NCBI GenBank assembly: GCA_027339635.1
Contig: DAHWNZ010000001.1
Coordinates: 1-64,000 of the forward strand
Direction: 5' to 3'
DNA: 64,000 bases
Origin: AG-12 sp027339635
GTDB taxonomy: Bacteria > Chloroflexota > Dormibacteria > Aeolococcales > Bog-877
The notes under the pieces are model-generated. The model had not been told where the DNA came from. It searched no databases and was given only the letters and a program-made list of their open reading frames with translations. The position numbers and the translations under genes were made by a program. Shown here piece after piece: positions 49,545 through 56,836 of the stretch; the stretch's first letter is position 1; each line of letters opens with the position of its first letter.

Positions 49545-51704
49545 ATGCGAGAGATAACCACCCAGCGACAGCAGATGCCTCCTCCGCGGCGCCGGAGGGG
49601 AGGACGCGCCCCCAGTCGCGCCGGTAGTGTCGGCTGGAAGCGCATCGTCAGCGTTGCGGTGCTGGCCGCCCTTGCCGGCGTGGTCGTGCTCAGCATGCCC
49701 GTGACGGCACTTGCCCGAGCCTACAGCGCGCTTCCCAGCGGGGTCAGCCTGCCCACCGACACCGTGATCTACGGCCAGGGGGACCAGGTGATAGCGGACC
49801 TGCATCCCGCCGGGTCCAGCAGGATCCCTGTCGCTCTGAATCAAATAGCACCGGTGATGCGCACCGCGATCGTCGACATCGAGGACCACACGTTCTGGAC
49901 CGCTCCCAGCTTCGACATCGGTCGGATCGTTGAGGCGGGGCTCTTCGATGTCATCCACCACAGTGCCGCCCAGGGCGCCAGCACGATCCCGGAGCAGGTC
50001 GCCAAGATCCTCTACCTGCACGACAACAAGTCGATCACCTACAAGGTCAAGGAGATCCTCTACGGCAACGAGCTGACCTCCCGCCTCAGCAAACCCCAGA
50101 TCCTTGATGACTATCTCAATGATGTCTACTTCGGCCAGGGGGCGACCGGGATCCAGGCGGCCGCCGAGACCTACTTCGGGGTCAGCGCGGCCCAGCTGAC
50201 GCCGGAGCAGGCCACGCTGCTGGCGGGACTGCTTCCCGCGCCGTCGTACCTGGATCCCATATCCAACCTTGCCGGCGCCCGGCTCAGGCAGCAGGCGGTG
50301 GTCGACGCCATGGTCAAGTACGGCAACCTCACCTCTGAGCAGGCCAAGGCGATCATGGCCGCCCCACCCGCCCTGACCTCGGGCAGTGAGGCGCCGGTGG
50401 ACAACGCCCCCTACTTCGTTGACCAGGTCAAGAGCTGGCTGCAGTCGCACTATGGCTCGGGATACTCCACCATGGGGCTCAAGGTCTACACCAGCCTCGA
50501 CCTCGCGCTCAACCAGGTGGCGCAGCAGATGGTCACCGCCGACATCGCGCGCCATCAGGACATGCACATGACCGATGGTGCCCTGGTGGCGGAGAACCCG
50601 ACCAACGGCGATATCGAGGTGTGGGTGGGTGGCGCCGGCGCAAGCGTGCCAGGCGGGCAGATCGACATGGCGGCCGTTCCCCGCCAGCCGGGATCGACCT
50701 TCAAGCTCTACACCTACTCGGCTGCGCTCACGGCTCATAAGATCACGATGACCTCGCCAGTTCTGGACAGCCCGTTCTCGCTTCCAACCGGGGGACCGAA
50801 CGGGGGACCATTCGTGGTTCACGACTACGAGGGGACCTACGCGGGCGTGGTGCCGATCCAGGTTGCCCTGGGAAACTCCCTGAACGTGCCGGCGGTGCGG
50901 GTCGAGCTGGCGGTGGGAATCCCCAAGGTGCTCGCCATGGCCAGGGCCATGGGCGTGACCACCCTGAGCGGACCGGCCTCCGATTACGGCCCCAGCATGA
51001 CGCTTGGGGCCTACCCGATACCACTTTGGGAGATTGCCCAGGCGGGGTCGGTATTCGCCTCGGAGGGGGTCCTCCACCCCGCGCACTATGTGCTCGAGGT
51101 TGTCGACCAGAGTGGCGCCACCATCTACAGCGCCAACCAGCCGGCGCAGCAGGCGCTCTCTCCCCAGGTCGCCTACATCATGAACACCATCCTCTCGCGC
51201 AATAACAACCGCCTCATCGCATTCGGGCCCGACACCCCGCTGGTGCTACGGGGCCACACGGCGGCGATCAAGACCGGCACCTCAAACGACTACAAGGACA
51301 ACCTGGCCGTGGGTTGGACCCCCACCCTGGTGGGGGCGGACTGGGTAGGGAATGCCAACGACTCGCCGATGTATGGCGGGGGCCTTAACGGGATCAGTGG
51401 GGCGGCCAGCCTCTGGAACCAGTTCATGGAGTATGCCCTGGCGAAGACTCCGAACAGCTGGTTCACGGAGCCGAGCGGGTTGATCGCGAAGCAGAGCTCC
51501 GGCGAGACCAACTACTACCTGGAAGGAACCGGACCGACCAACACGGTCCTCGGTGGAGGGACCGTCACTCCGACGCCCACCCCAACCCCCGTGGTCCAGG
51601 CGACACCGACACCGCAGGCTACTCCCACGCCGACTCCGCAGCCCACACCGACCCCCACTCCCCAGGGTGGTGGCGGGCCACCCACTCCACCGCCTACCCC
51701 GTAG
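49545..51704 (+). CDS. Bifunctional penicillin-binding protein (GT51 plus transpeptidase)
   Basis: 719 residues. A basic N-terminus and one anchor helix (VSVAVLAALAGVVVLSM) precede the GT51 domain: IEDHTFWTAPSFDIG with the catalytic Glu (about 113), GASTIPEQVAKILYL and ILDDYLNDVYFGQG. The transpeptidase domain has SxxK in PGSTFK (about 383), SxN in GNSLNVP (about 444) and KTGTS (about 575). It polymerises and cross-links peptidoglycan outside the membrane. The C-terminus is a TP-rich, low-complexity tail (from about 51560). ATG 49545 starts just before the basic region; the upstream frame lacks family matches. It ends 2 bp from the convergent response regulator. Confidence 0.94.
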   Translation: MREITTQRQQMPPPRRRRGGRAPSRAGSVGWKRIVSVAVLAALAGVVVLSMPVTALARAYSALPSGVSLPTDTVIYGQGDQVIADLHPAGSSRIPVALNQIAPVMRTAIVDIEDHTFWTAPSFDIGRIVEAGLFDVIHHSAAQGASTIPEQVAKILYLHDNKSITYKVKEILYGNELTSRLSKPQILDDYLNDVYFGQGATGIQAAAETYFGVSAAQLTPEQATLLAGLLPAPSYLDPISNLAGARLRQQAVVDAMVKYGNLTSEQAKAIMAAPPALTSGSEAPVDNAPYFVDQVKSWLQSHYGSGYSTMGLKVYTSLDLALNQVAQQMVTADIARHQDMHMTDGALVAENPTNGDIEVWVGGAGASVPGGQIDMAAVPRQPGSTFKLYTYSAALTAHKITMTSPVLDSPFSLPTGGPNGGPFVVHDYEGTYAGVVPIQVALGNSLNVPAVRVELAVGIPKVLAMARAMGVTTLSGPASDYGPSMTLGAYPIPLWEIAQAGSVFASEGVLHPAHYVLEVVDQSGATIYSANQPAQQALSPQVAYIMNTILSRNNNRLIAFGPDTPLVLRGHTAAIKTGTSNDYKDNLAVGWTPTLVGADWVGNANDSPMYGGGLNGISGAASLWNQFMEYALAKTPNSWFTEPSGLIAKQSSGETNYYLEGTGPTNTVLGGGTVTPTPTPTPVVQATPTPQATPTPTPQPTPTPTPQGGGGPPTPPPTP
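51560..51700 (+). repeat. Low-complexity Thr-Pro repeat tail of the PBP
   Basis: Repeated ACTCC/CCGAC-type units encode runs of TPTPTP separated by VVQA, QA and Q, ending GGGGPPTPPPTP. Such tails on class A PBPs are extended spacers in the cell wall. The DNA repeat is imperfect and coding, not a CRISPR. Confidence 0.7.
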
Positions 51705-51706
51705 AC

Positions 51707-52192
51707 TCAGCTCCCGGCCGCGGACTCTGCCCTGGACAGGACCAGCTCGCGATCGGGCCTGGCAGCGCGGATGTCGCTGGCGCTGGCCAGCGCGTCGCCC
51801 ACGCAGGCGAGCAACTGGTCGGCGCGGAATGGCTTGCAGAGGTAGTCGAAGCCTCCTGCCAGCATGTCCATCCGCAGATCTGTGCGGGGCGGACGGCCGC
51901 TGGTGAAAATCACCGGGGTCCAGCCCCACCCAGCCTTGGCGAGGAGGCGCCGGCACAGTTCGAAGGCACCGGTTTCCACCAGGTTGAGGTCCAGGATGAC
52001 GCATGAGAATGGACCTCTGCTGGCGTGGCCGAGCGCGGACCGGGAGGAGTCCGCCTCGACCACGTGAAAATTGAGGCGCTGCAGGATCGCCACCGTGGCC
52101 GTCCGGGTCAGTTCGTCGCGATCCGCGACCAGGATGGTGCGCTCCTGAGGGGGCCGCCGAATGCCGCGCTGAGGGACCTCTGGAGCTGCCAT
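51707..52192 (-). CDS. Single-domain response regulator
   Basis: 161 residues, receiver domain only: TILVADRDELTRTATVAIL with the acidic pocket, phosphorylated Asp in CVILDLNLVETG (about 68), Thr/Ser in VIFTSGR and Lys in LCKPFRADQL. There is no output domain, so it acts through protein contacts or as a phosphate relay. ATG 52192 is used; no good ribosome binding site is visible and longer forms are possible. It is divergent from the secretion cluster, sharing its 153-bp control region, so it may be connected to it. Confidence 0.85.
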   Translation of the reverse strand: MAAPEVPQRGIRRPPQERTILVADRDELTRTATVAILQRLNFHVVEADSSRSALGHASRGPFSCVILDLNLVETGAFELCRRLLAKAGWGWTPVIFTSGRPPRTDLRMDMLAGGFDYLCKPFRADQLLACVGDALASASDIRAARPDRELVLSRAESAAGS

Positions 52193-52345
52193 CGGAGCCA
52201 GTCTAGGTCGGCTGTCGCGGCCCTGTGTGCAAATTTCTGCACCGTTTGGGAGATGCCCTGTAACACCCACGCAACCGCCCACAACGAACGTGTCGCGTCG
52301 AATTCGACGACCACCTCAGAGGTCCGGGCGGACGTCCGCAGGAGA

Positions 52346-54013
52346 ATGCCCAGGAAGAGTCCATCGGCAGGGGGAGAGGGGCTGGCTGGCCCGGTTGCCA
52401 CGATAGGCCTGGCCCTTCTAGTGCTTCTGGCCAGACTGGTTAGCCATTCGCGGGCTGGTGGCCTCGCTGCCGACGGCGGTGTGACGGTTGCCAAGTCAGC
52501 CTCGCTGTCCTCAGTGCAGATCGCCGAGCTGGCCCTGGGGACCCTGACGGCGCTAGCGCTGGGAGCCTGGGTCCTCACGCGAAGAGGTCGTCTGCTGCGC
52601 CCGGGGCCGCTGGGCGGGGCCAGACCGGCCCGCAGAGGCGATCTCAAAGACTTCCGCCGCCACCGCGGCCAGGGCACCAGGGTGACATTGGGAACTCACC
52701 TCTGGGGGTCCGTGAACCTTCCTGCCGAGGATCACCTGATGGTGCTCGGACCCACGGGCTCCGGCAAGTCCAGTGGCCTGGCAATCCCCGCAATCCTGGA
52801 GTGGCCAGGCGCGGTCGTGGTCACAGACCCCAAGGGCGAACTCATCGAGACCACCATGGCTGCCCGGAGAAGAGTTGGCCAGGTTGCCGTCTTCGCCCCG
52901 CTGATGAGGCCGTCGGACCCGTGGAACCCCCTGTCGGCGGTCCACAGCTCGGAGGACGCGCTGAGGACGGCCGGCTTTCTCATGGGCAGGGCCCCCGAAC
53001 GGGAGCCCTTCTGGCATGACCTGGCCCACCAGCTCCTCCAGGGGCTCTTGGTTGAGGCCGCCATGACCGGGATGACCCTCGGCGACCTGGTCGCGATGCT
53101 CCAATCCGTGCCCGCCGAGGAATTGGCGTCCGAGATGGGGCACCCGGTGGCGCGGCGGCTGGTTCAGGGGGCGACGTGCGGCGGTGACAGGACCGCCATG
53201 AGCGTGGTGGCGACTCTGATCTCGAAGTTGGCCCCGTACGCGACCGACAAGGTGGCCGAGGCAACCGCGCAGAGCTCGTTCGACCCAGCCGACCTGGGCC
53301 GGCAGAGGCTGCAGACGATCTACTGCCTCGTCACCCCACACGACGCCCCCCTGCTGCGGGGTGTGGTGAGCGCGCTGCTGGCCTCGTGCTGGAGGGCCAT
53401 CTACCAATCTCCCCCGCTGACGCCGGTGCTCTTCGTGCTCGACGAGTTCGCCCAGCTCACCCTGCTCCCGGAACTGCCCGCGCTGGTCCAACTGGGTCGA
53501 TCTCAGGGGGTACGCATGATGCTGATGGCACAGGATCTCAGCTCGATCACGGCAACCTATGGGCAGGAGACGTCCACCGCACTCTGGGCCAACTGCCGCT
53601 GCAAGCTGCTCCTGTCAGGGATCTCGGAGATAGACCTTCTCGAGCGGGTTAGCCGCTTGGTCGGCTCCGCCACTGTGCACAGGCAGCAGCCAGATGGTCC
53701 CGACGAACCGATCAGCTCGCATCCGCTGATCACCCCCGATGAGGTCCGTCGGCTGCGGGATGACAGGGCGCTCCTGCTGCGCGGCAGTGGCCATCCGGCG
53801 GTCATCCGGCAACGTCGCTGGTACCGGGACCGGCGCCTGCGTGCCCTGGGGCAGCTGCCCCTGGATCCTGGCGCAGTTCCGCGGCCAGTGGCGGGCAGAC
53901 CACTGTCTGAGTGGCGAGCGCTGCCCGCCACTCAGGTCAGCTACCCCACGGCCCTGCCCTGGAGCAGCGACTTCAACCCCCTGGAGGAACGCCCATTGGA
54001 GACATCGGCTTGA
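52346..54013 (+). CDS. VirD4/TraG-like type IV coupling ATPase
   Basis: About 555 residues. Two N-terminal membrane helices (GLALLVLLARLV and AELALGTLTALALGAWVL), then the ATPase: Walker A GPTGSGKSSGL (about 134), VVVTDPKGELIE, DPWNPL, and Walker B VLFVLDEFAQLTLLPEL (about 361), followed by the RSQGVRMMLMAQDLS and LWANCRCKLLL segments typical of TraG/VirD4. It couples substrate (DNA or protein) to a type IV channel. ATG 52346 has GGAG very close; other starts upstream are possible. Its stop overlaps the next gene (TTGA). Confidence 0.92.
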   Translation: MPRKSPSAGGEGLAGPVATIGLALLVLLARLVSHSRAGGLAADGGVTVAKSASLSSVQIAELALGTLTALALGAWVLTRRGRLLRPGPLGGARPARRGDLKDFRRHRGQGTRVTLGTHLWGSVNLPAEDHLMVLGPTGSGKSSGLAIPAILEWPGAVVVTDPKGELIETTMAARRRVGQVAVFAPLMRPSDPWNPLSAVHSSEDALRTAGFLMGRAPEREPFWHDLAHQLLQGLLVEAAMTGMTLGDLVAMLQSVPAEELASEMGHPVARRLVQGATCGGDRTAMSVVATLISKLAPYATDKVAEATAQSSFDPADLGRQRLQTIYCLVTPHDAPLLRGVVSALLASCWRAIYQSPPLTPVLFVLDEFAQLTLLPELPALVQLGRSQGVRMMLMAQDLSSITATYGQETSTALWANCRCKLLLSGISEIDLLERVSRLVGSATVHRQQPDGPDEPISSHPLITPDEVRRLRDDRALLLRGSGHPAVIRQRRWYRDRRLRALGQLPLDPGAVPRPVAGRPLSEWRALPATQVSYPTALPWSSDFNPLEERPLETSA

Positions 54014-54297
54014 TCATCCTTGCCTCCTTCACCACAGGCCTGGACAACATCATTCACACCGTGACCACCCTGGCACTGGGAGCGGTCGCGGTCCTGTGCC
54101 TCAGCTTCGCAGCCATTCGCTACATGACCTCGCTGGACAACAGCCAGCGGCGGGCGGCCGCGCTACAGGGCCTGGTCACGGTCCTGTTGGGAGTTCTGCT
54201 ACTGGTCAACGAGGGGGCGATCCTGAGCTTTGTGGAAGGCCTCTCAGGAAGCAACACCGCCTGCTCCACCAGCAGCTGTTCCTCCAGCACCCCCTGA
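54010..54297 (+). CDS. VirB2/TrbC-like pilin subunit
   Basis: 95 residues: a short lead, then two hydrophobic helices (TTLALGAVAVLCLSFAAI and LVTVLLGVLLLVNEGAIL) separated by the polar turn RYMTSLDNSQRRAAALQG, and a Ser/Cys-rich tail. Size, topology and position between coupling protein and VirB6-like gene fit a type IV pilin (VirB2) or TrbC homolog. TTG 54010 lies in the stop of the upstream gene (TTGA), with GGAG 8 nt before. Sequence similarity alone would not identify it; the context does. Confidence 0.75.
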   Translation: MIILASFTTGLDNIIHTVTTLALGAVAVLCLSFAAIRYMTSLDNSQRRAAALQGLVTVLLGVLLLVNEGAILSFVEGLSGSNTACSTSSCSSSTP

Positions 54298-56480
54298 GCG
54301 CCGGCCGCAGGCTCGCCTGGTCACTGCCGGTGCTGGGCTCCGCGCTGCTCCTTACCTGCTCGGGGAGCCTGGCGTCTCGAGCTGCGCAGGCGGCGGGGGC
54401 CAGACCGATCGCCGCCAGCACCACGTCGCTCACCACCGGCACGGACACCACCCCCCAGGCGACCAGCAGCACGAGCCAGCAGTGCGGGGGTATCACCGAT
54501 CCCTTCTGCTACGTCATGGACGCCTTCGTCTCCGGGCCCGTGGCCATCATGGGCAGCCTTGACGGCAGCCCCGACCCCGATCACATCGATCCCCTGACGG
54601 GTGCCGTGACGACCGGCCCGTGGGCTCTGATAACAACCCTGGTCGGCAGCAATCCGGTGGTCGACAACTACGACGGCAGCCTGGGGGAGCCTGCCCATGA
54701 GTGCGGGCCGGCCGGCTGCATTCCCTGGGTGGAGAGGTTGAACAACATCCTCACCCCGCTTGCTCTGGGCCTGATCGTGCTCGCGTTCGCAGTCCAGGTG
54801 TGCCTGTTCATGGTGGGACAGGAGTTGAACCTGCGCGCCGGGGTGGTTCCGTGTCTGCTGGCGGCCGGAGTGATTGCAGCGGGCCTTCCCCTGCACCTGG
54901 CGGGAAGGGTGATCGATGCCGGGGGGTGGTTGTCCCAGGGAGTCCTGCAGACGACGTTCAAAGAGCTGGGCGCCCATTCCCAACAGCCCCTGGACATGAT
55001 GACCGTGCTCGCCATGACCGCCTACTGCCCAGAGGACAGCCCGGTCACGCATCCCGGCATCCACATCTCCGCACCAGGTCCATCCCCGCGACAGCAGGTC
55101 TTGGTCAAACCATGGATGGACCCGTCTTTCAAGCAGTCCCACTGCATAGCCTCGGACAGCCCTGACTTCACCAAGGAGGTCCTGGACCGCTCCGAGAACT
55201 TCTTCGGCCCACCCCTTCACGACGCCAATTGTGATCGTGGCGACGCGGCCCCGGATCAGCCTCTGTGCACCGACACCGACAACCAGGTGAATGCCAATCA
55301 GAATCAGGACTGCCTGGAGGGGAGCGGCAGCCCCGACATCGGATCGGAGCAGCTGAACCTACTTCCGCTACCAGGGGAACCGCGGGCAGGCAATGGGCAG
55401 AGCCCCGCCGACTGTCGCTACGCGGACATCTACTGGGGCACCGTGCCCAGTTTCACGGACGTGTGGAACGGCGTCGGCCCCCATGGGCGCAATGGGTATG
55501 ACGTCCCCGACGGGATTCAGGGGATGGTGGCATTCACCGTCCTCACCCTTCTCGGCCTTTGGCTCGCCCTCACCTACCTGGCCCGCTACATAGTCCTGGC
55601 AATCCTGGCGGCCTGCTCGAGCCTGGCATTTCTGGCGCTGGCGCTTCCGGGCGGCCGCGGTATGTTCAACCGCTACTGGCGCACGGTGGCGGAACTGTCG
55701 GCGGTCGTGGTGATCCAGACCATCATCTTCATCGTCTTCATCGCCGTCGTGTCCACCGTGTCCGGCCTGGCGCCGGTCAGCAACTCGGCAACCTGCCCTC
55801 TCATCTCCCCGGGGGGCAACCCCAAGTGCGAGGCAGCGGTGGGCGGGCTGCTCGCGCAGGTGGGCAGTGGCAACCCTGGAGATCAGTTCGCGAAGTGCCT
55901 TCTGGCGATCGTGACGGTCTGGCTGATGCTGGAGGTTCCCAAGCGCATCAGCCATGGGGAGATGACCACCTACCGCAGCGTGAAGGGCCTGGCCACTGCA
56001 TCGACGGGAGCGCTGCTGAGCGGGGCAATCCTGGCGAAGTCGGCAGCCGGCCCGAGGGCATCGCGCTTCGGGGCCACGCTGAGCCCCGCCGTTCGATCCG
56101 TGACGGGCCTCCCGAGCCGTGCGGACCATGAGTTGGCGAGCCAGATGGAGTCCAGAGAAGCCAGTGGGGAGTCCCGCTGGCCCAGCGTCGACGGCCATCA
56201 GTCCCGAGAGCACTACATCGGCGCAGCGCTCGTCGCGCGGCCCGCAGCGGCCGCGGAGCTGCAACGCGTGCTGAAGGTCACCCCGGAGGAACTCCGCGCC
56301 TATCGTGAGGCCGCCAACACGGAGAGCGGCCAGCGGCGCATCGAAGATCTCGGTTCCGACTACGTGAGAGCGGGCGGGCAGCTCACCCACGATCTGGACG
56401 CGGCGTACCTGAACGCCTTGCGCCGCGGGAAGCTGGCACCTCTGAGGACGGCCAGGGCGGACCAAATCAATAGGCAATGA
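54294..56480 (+). CDS. VirB6/TrbL-like polytopic channel protein
   Basis: 728 residues if read from CTG 54294. This gives a proper signal peptide (SAGRRLAWSLPVLGSALLLT, cut near RAAQAAGA) and a 4-nt overlap like every other junction here. GTG 54330 is the first standard start but removes the basic n-region. Then: helix ILTPLALGLIVLAFAVQV, GVVPCLLAAGVIAAGLPL; a Cys-rich extracytoplasmic region at about 230-408; four further helices, including MVAFTVLTLLGLWLALTYLA and VVVIQTIIFIVFIAVV; a soluble C-terminal domain (about 560-728). This is the layout of TrbL/VirB6 proteins of monoderm type IV systems. Confidence 0.78.
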   Translation: MSAGRRLAWSLPVLGSALLLTCSGSLASRAAQAAGARPIAASTTSLTTGTDTTPQATSSTSQQCGGITDPFCYVMDAFVSGPVAIMGSLDGSPDPDHIDPLTGAVTTGPWALITTLVGSNPVVDNYDGSLGEPAHECGPAGCIPWVERLNNILTPLALGLIVLAFAVQVCLFMVGQELNLRAGVVPCLLAAGVIAAGLPLHLAGRVIDAGGWLSQGVLQTTFKELGAHSQQPLDMMTVLAMTAYCPEDSPVTHPGIHISAPGPSPRQQVLVKPWMDPSFKQSHCIASDSPDFTKEVLDRSENFFGPPLHDANCDRGDAAPDQPLCTDTDNQVNANQNQDCLEGSGSPDIGSEQLNLLPLPGEPRAGNGQSPADCRYADIYWGTVPSFTDVWNGVGPHGRNGYDVPDGIQGMVAFTVLTLLGLWLALTYLARYIVLAILAACSSLAFLALALPGGRGMFNRYWRTVAELSAVVVIQTIIFIVFIAVVSTVSGLAPVSNSATCPLISPGGNPKCEAAVGGLLAQVGSGNPGDQFAKCLLAIVTVWLMLEVPKRISHGEMTTYRSVKGLATASTGALLSGAILAKSAAGPRASRFGATLSPAVRSVTGLPSRADHELASQMESREASGESRWPSVDGHQSREHYIGAALVARPAAAAELQRVLKVTPEELRAYREAANTESGQRRIEDLGSDYVRAGGQLTHDLDAAYLNALRRGKLAPLRTARADQINRQ

Positions 56481-56836
56481 CTCAAGCAGAGGTTCCCCAA
56501 CCGATCTCCTCCCTGCCCACGCGCTGGGGCAGTTTCACCGGCCACCAGCTGACCTGGCTGGGACTGGCCGCCGTGCCTCCATATCTCCTCCTGCGGGCGC
56601 ATCTCCCGCTGGCAGCGACAGCCCTTGCCACGATCCCGTGGTCACTCGTCGCCACGGTGGTGGCATTTGGCCGTTACCGCGGTCGTCAAATCGATGACTT
56701 TCTCGGGGACTGGGCCCTCTTCCAGATCCATCCGAAGGTCATGGAACACCCTGACTCCAACCTCCTCGCCCCCGAGGTCCAATTCACCGCGGTTGACTCC
56801 CACGGCCTGACCTCCCTGCCGTGGAAGGTGCCATGA
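56477..56836 (+). CDS. PrgI/VirB3-like membrane protein
   Basis: 119 residues. FTGHQLTWLGLAAVPPYLLL and LATIPWSLVATVVAFGRYRG are two closely spaced helices, followed by a conserved-looking cytoplasmic end with DDFLGDWALFQ. This matches PrgI-family proteins of Gram-positive conjugation systems, which stand directly before VirB4, as here. The ATG overlaps the stop of the VirB6-like gene, and its stop overlaps the virB4 start (ATGA both times). Confidence 0.82.
   Translation: MTQAEVPQPISSLPTRWGSFTGHQLTWLGLAAVPPYLLLRAHLPLAATALATIPWSLVATVVAFGRYRGRQIDDFLGDWALFQIHPKVMEHPDSNLLAPEVQFTAVDSHGLTSLPWKVP

Noticed and set aside
49500..51086. Open frame of 528 codons on the minus strand
   Set aside because: Lies wholly over the PBP gene, whose catalytic motifs are clear on the other strand.
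51560..51704. Short tandem repeats resembling a CRISPR or minisatellite
   Set aside because: In-frame Thr-Pro codons of the PBP tail; no spacer-repeat periodicity and no cas genes in the window.
55368..56477. Open frame of 369 codons on the minus strand inside the secretion cluster
   Set aside because: Shadow of the VirB6-like gene; considered as a missing relaxase or regulator but has no motif and no start signal.
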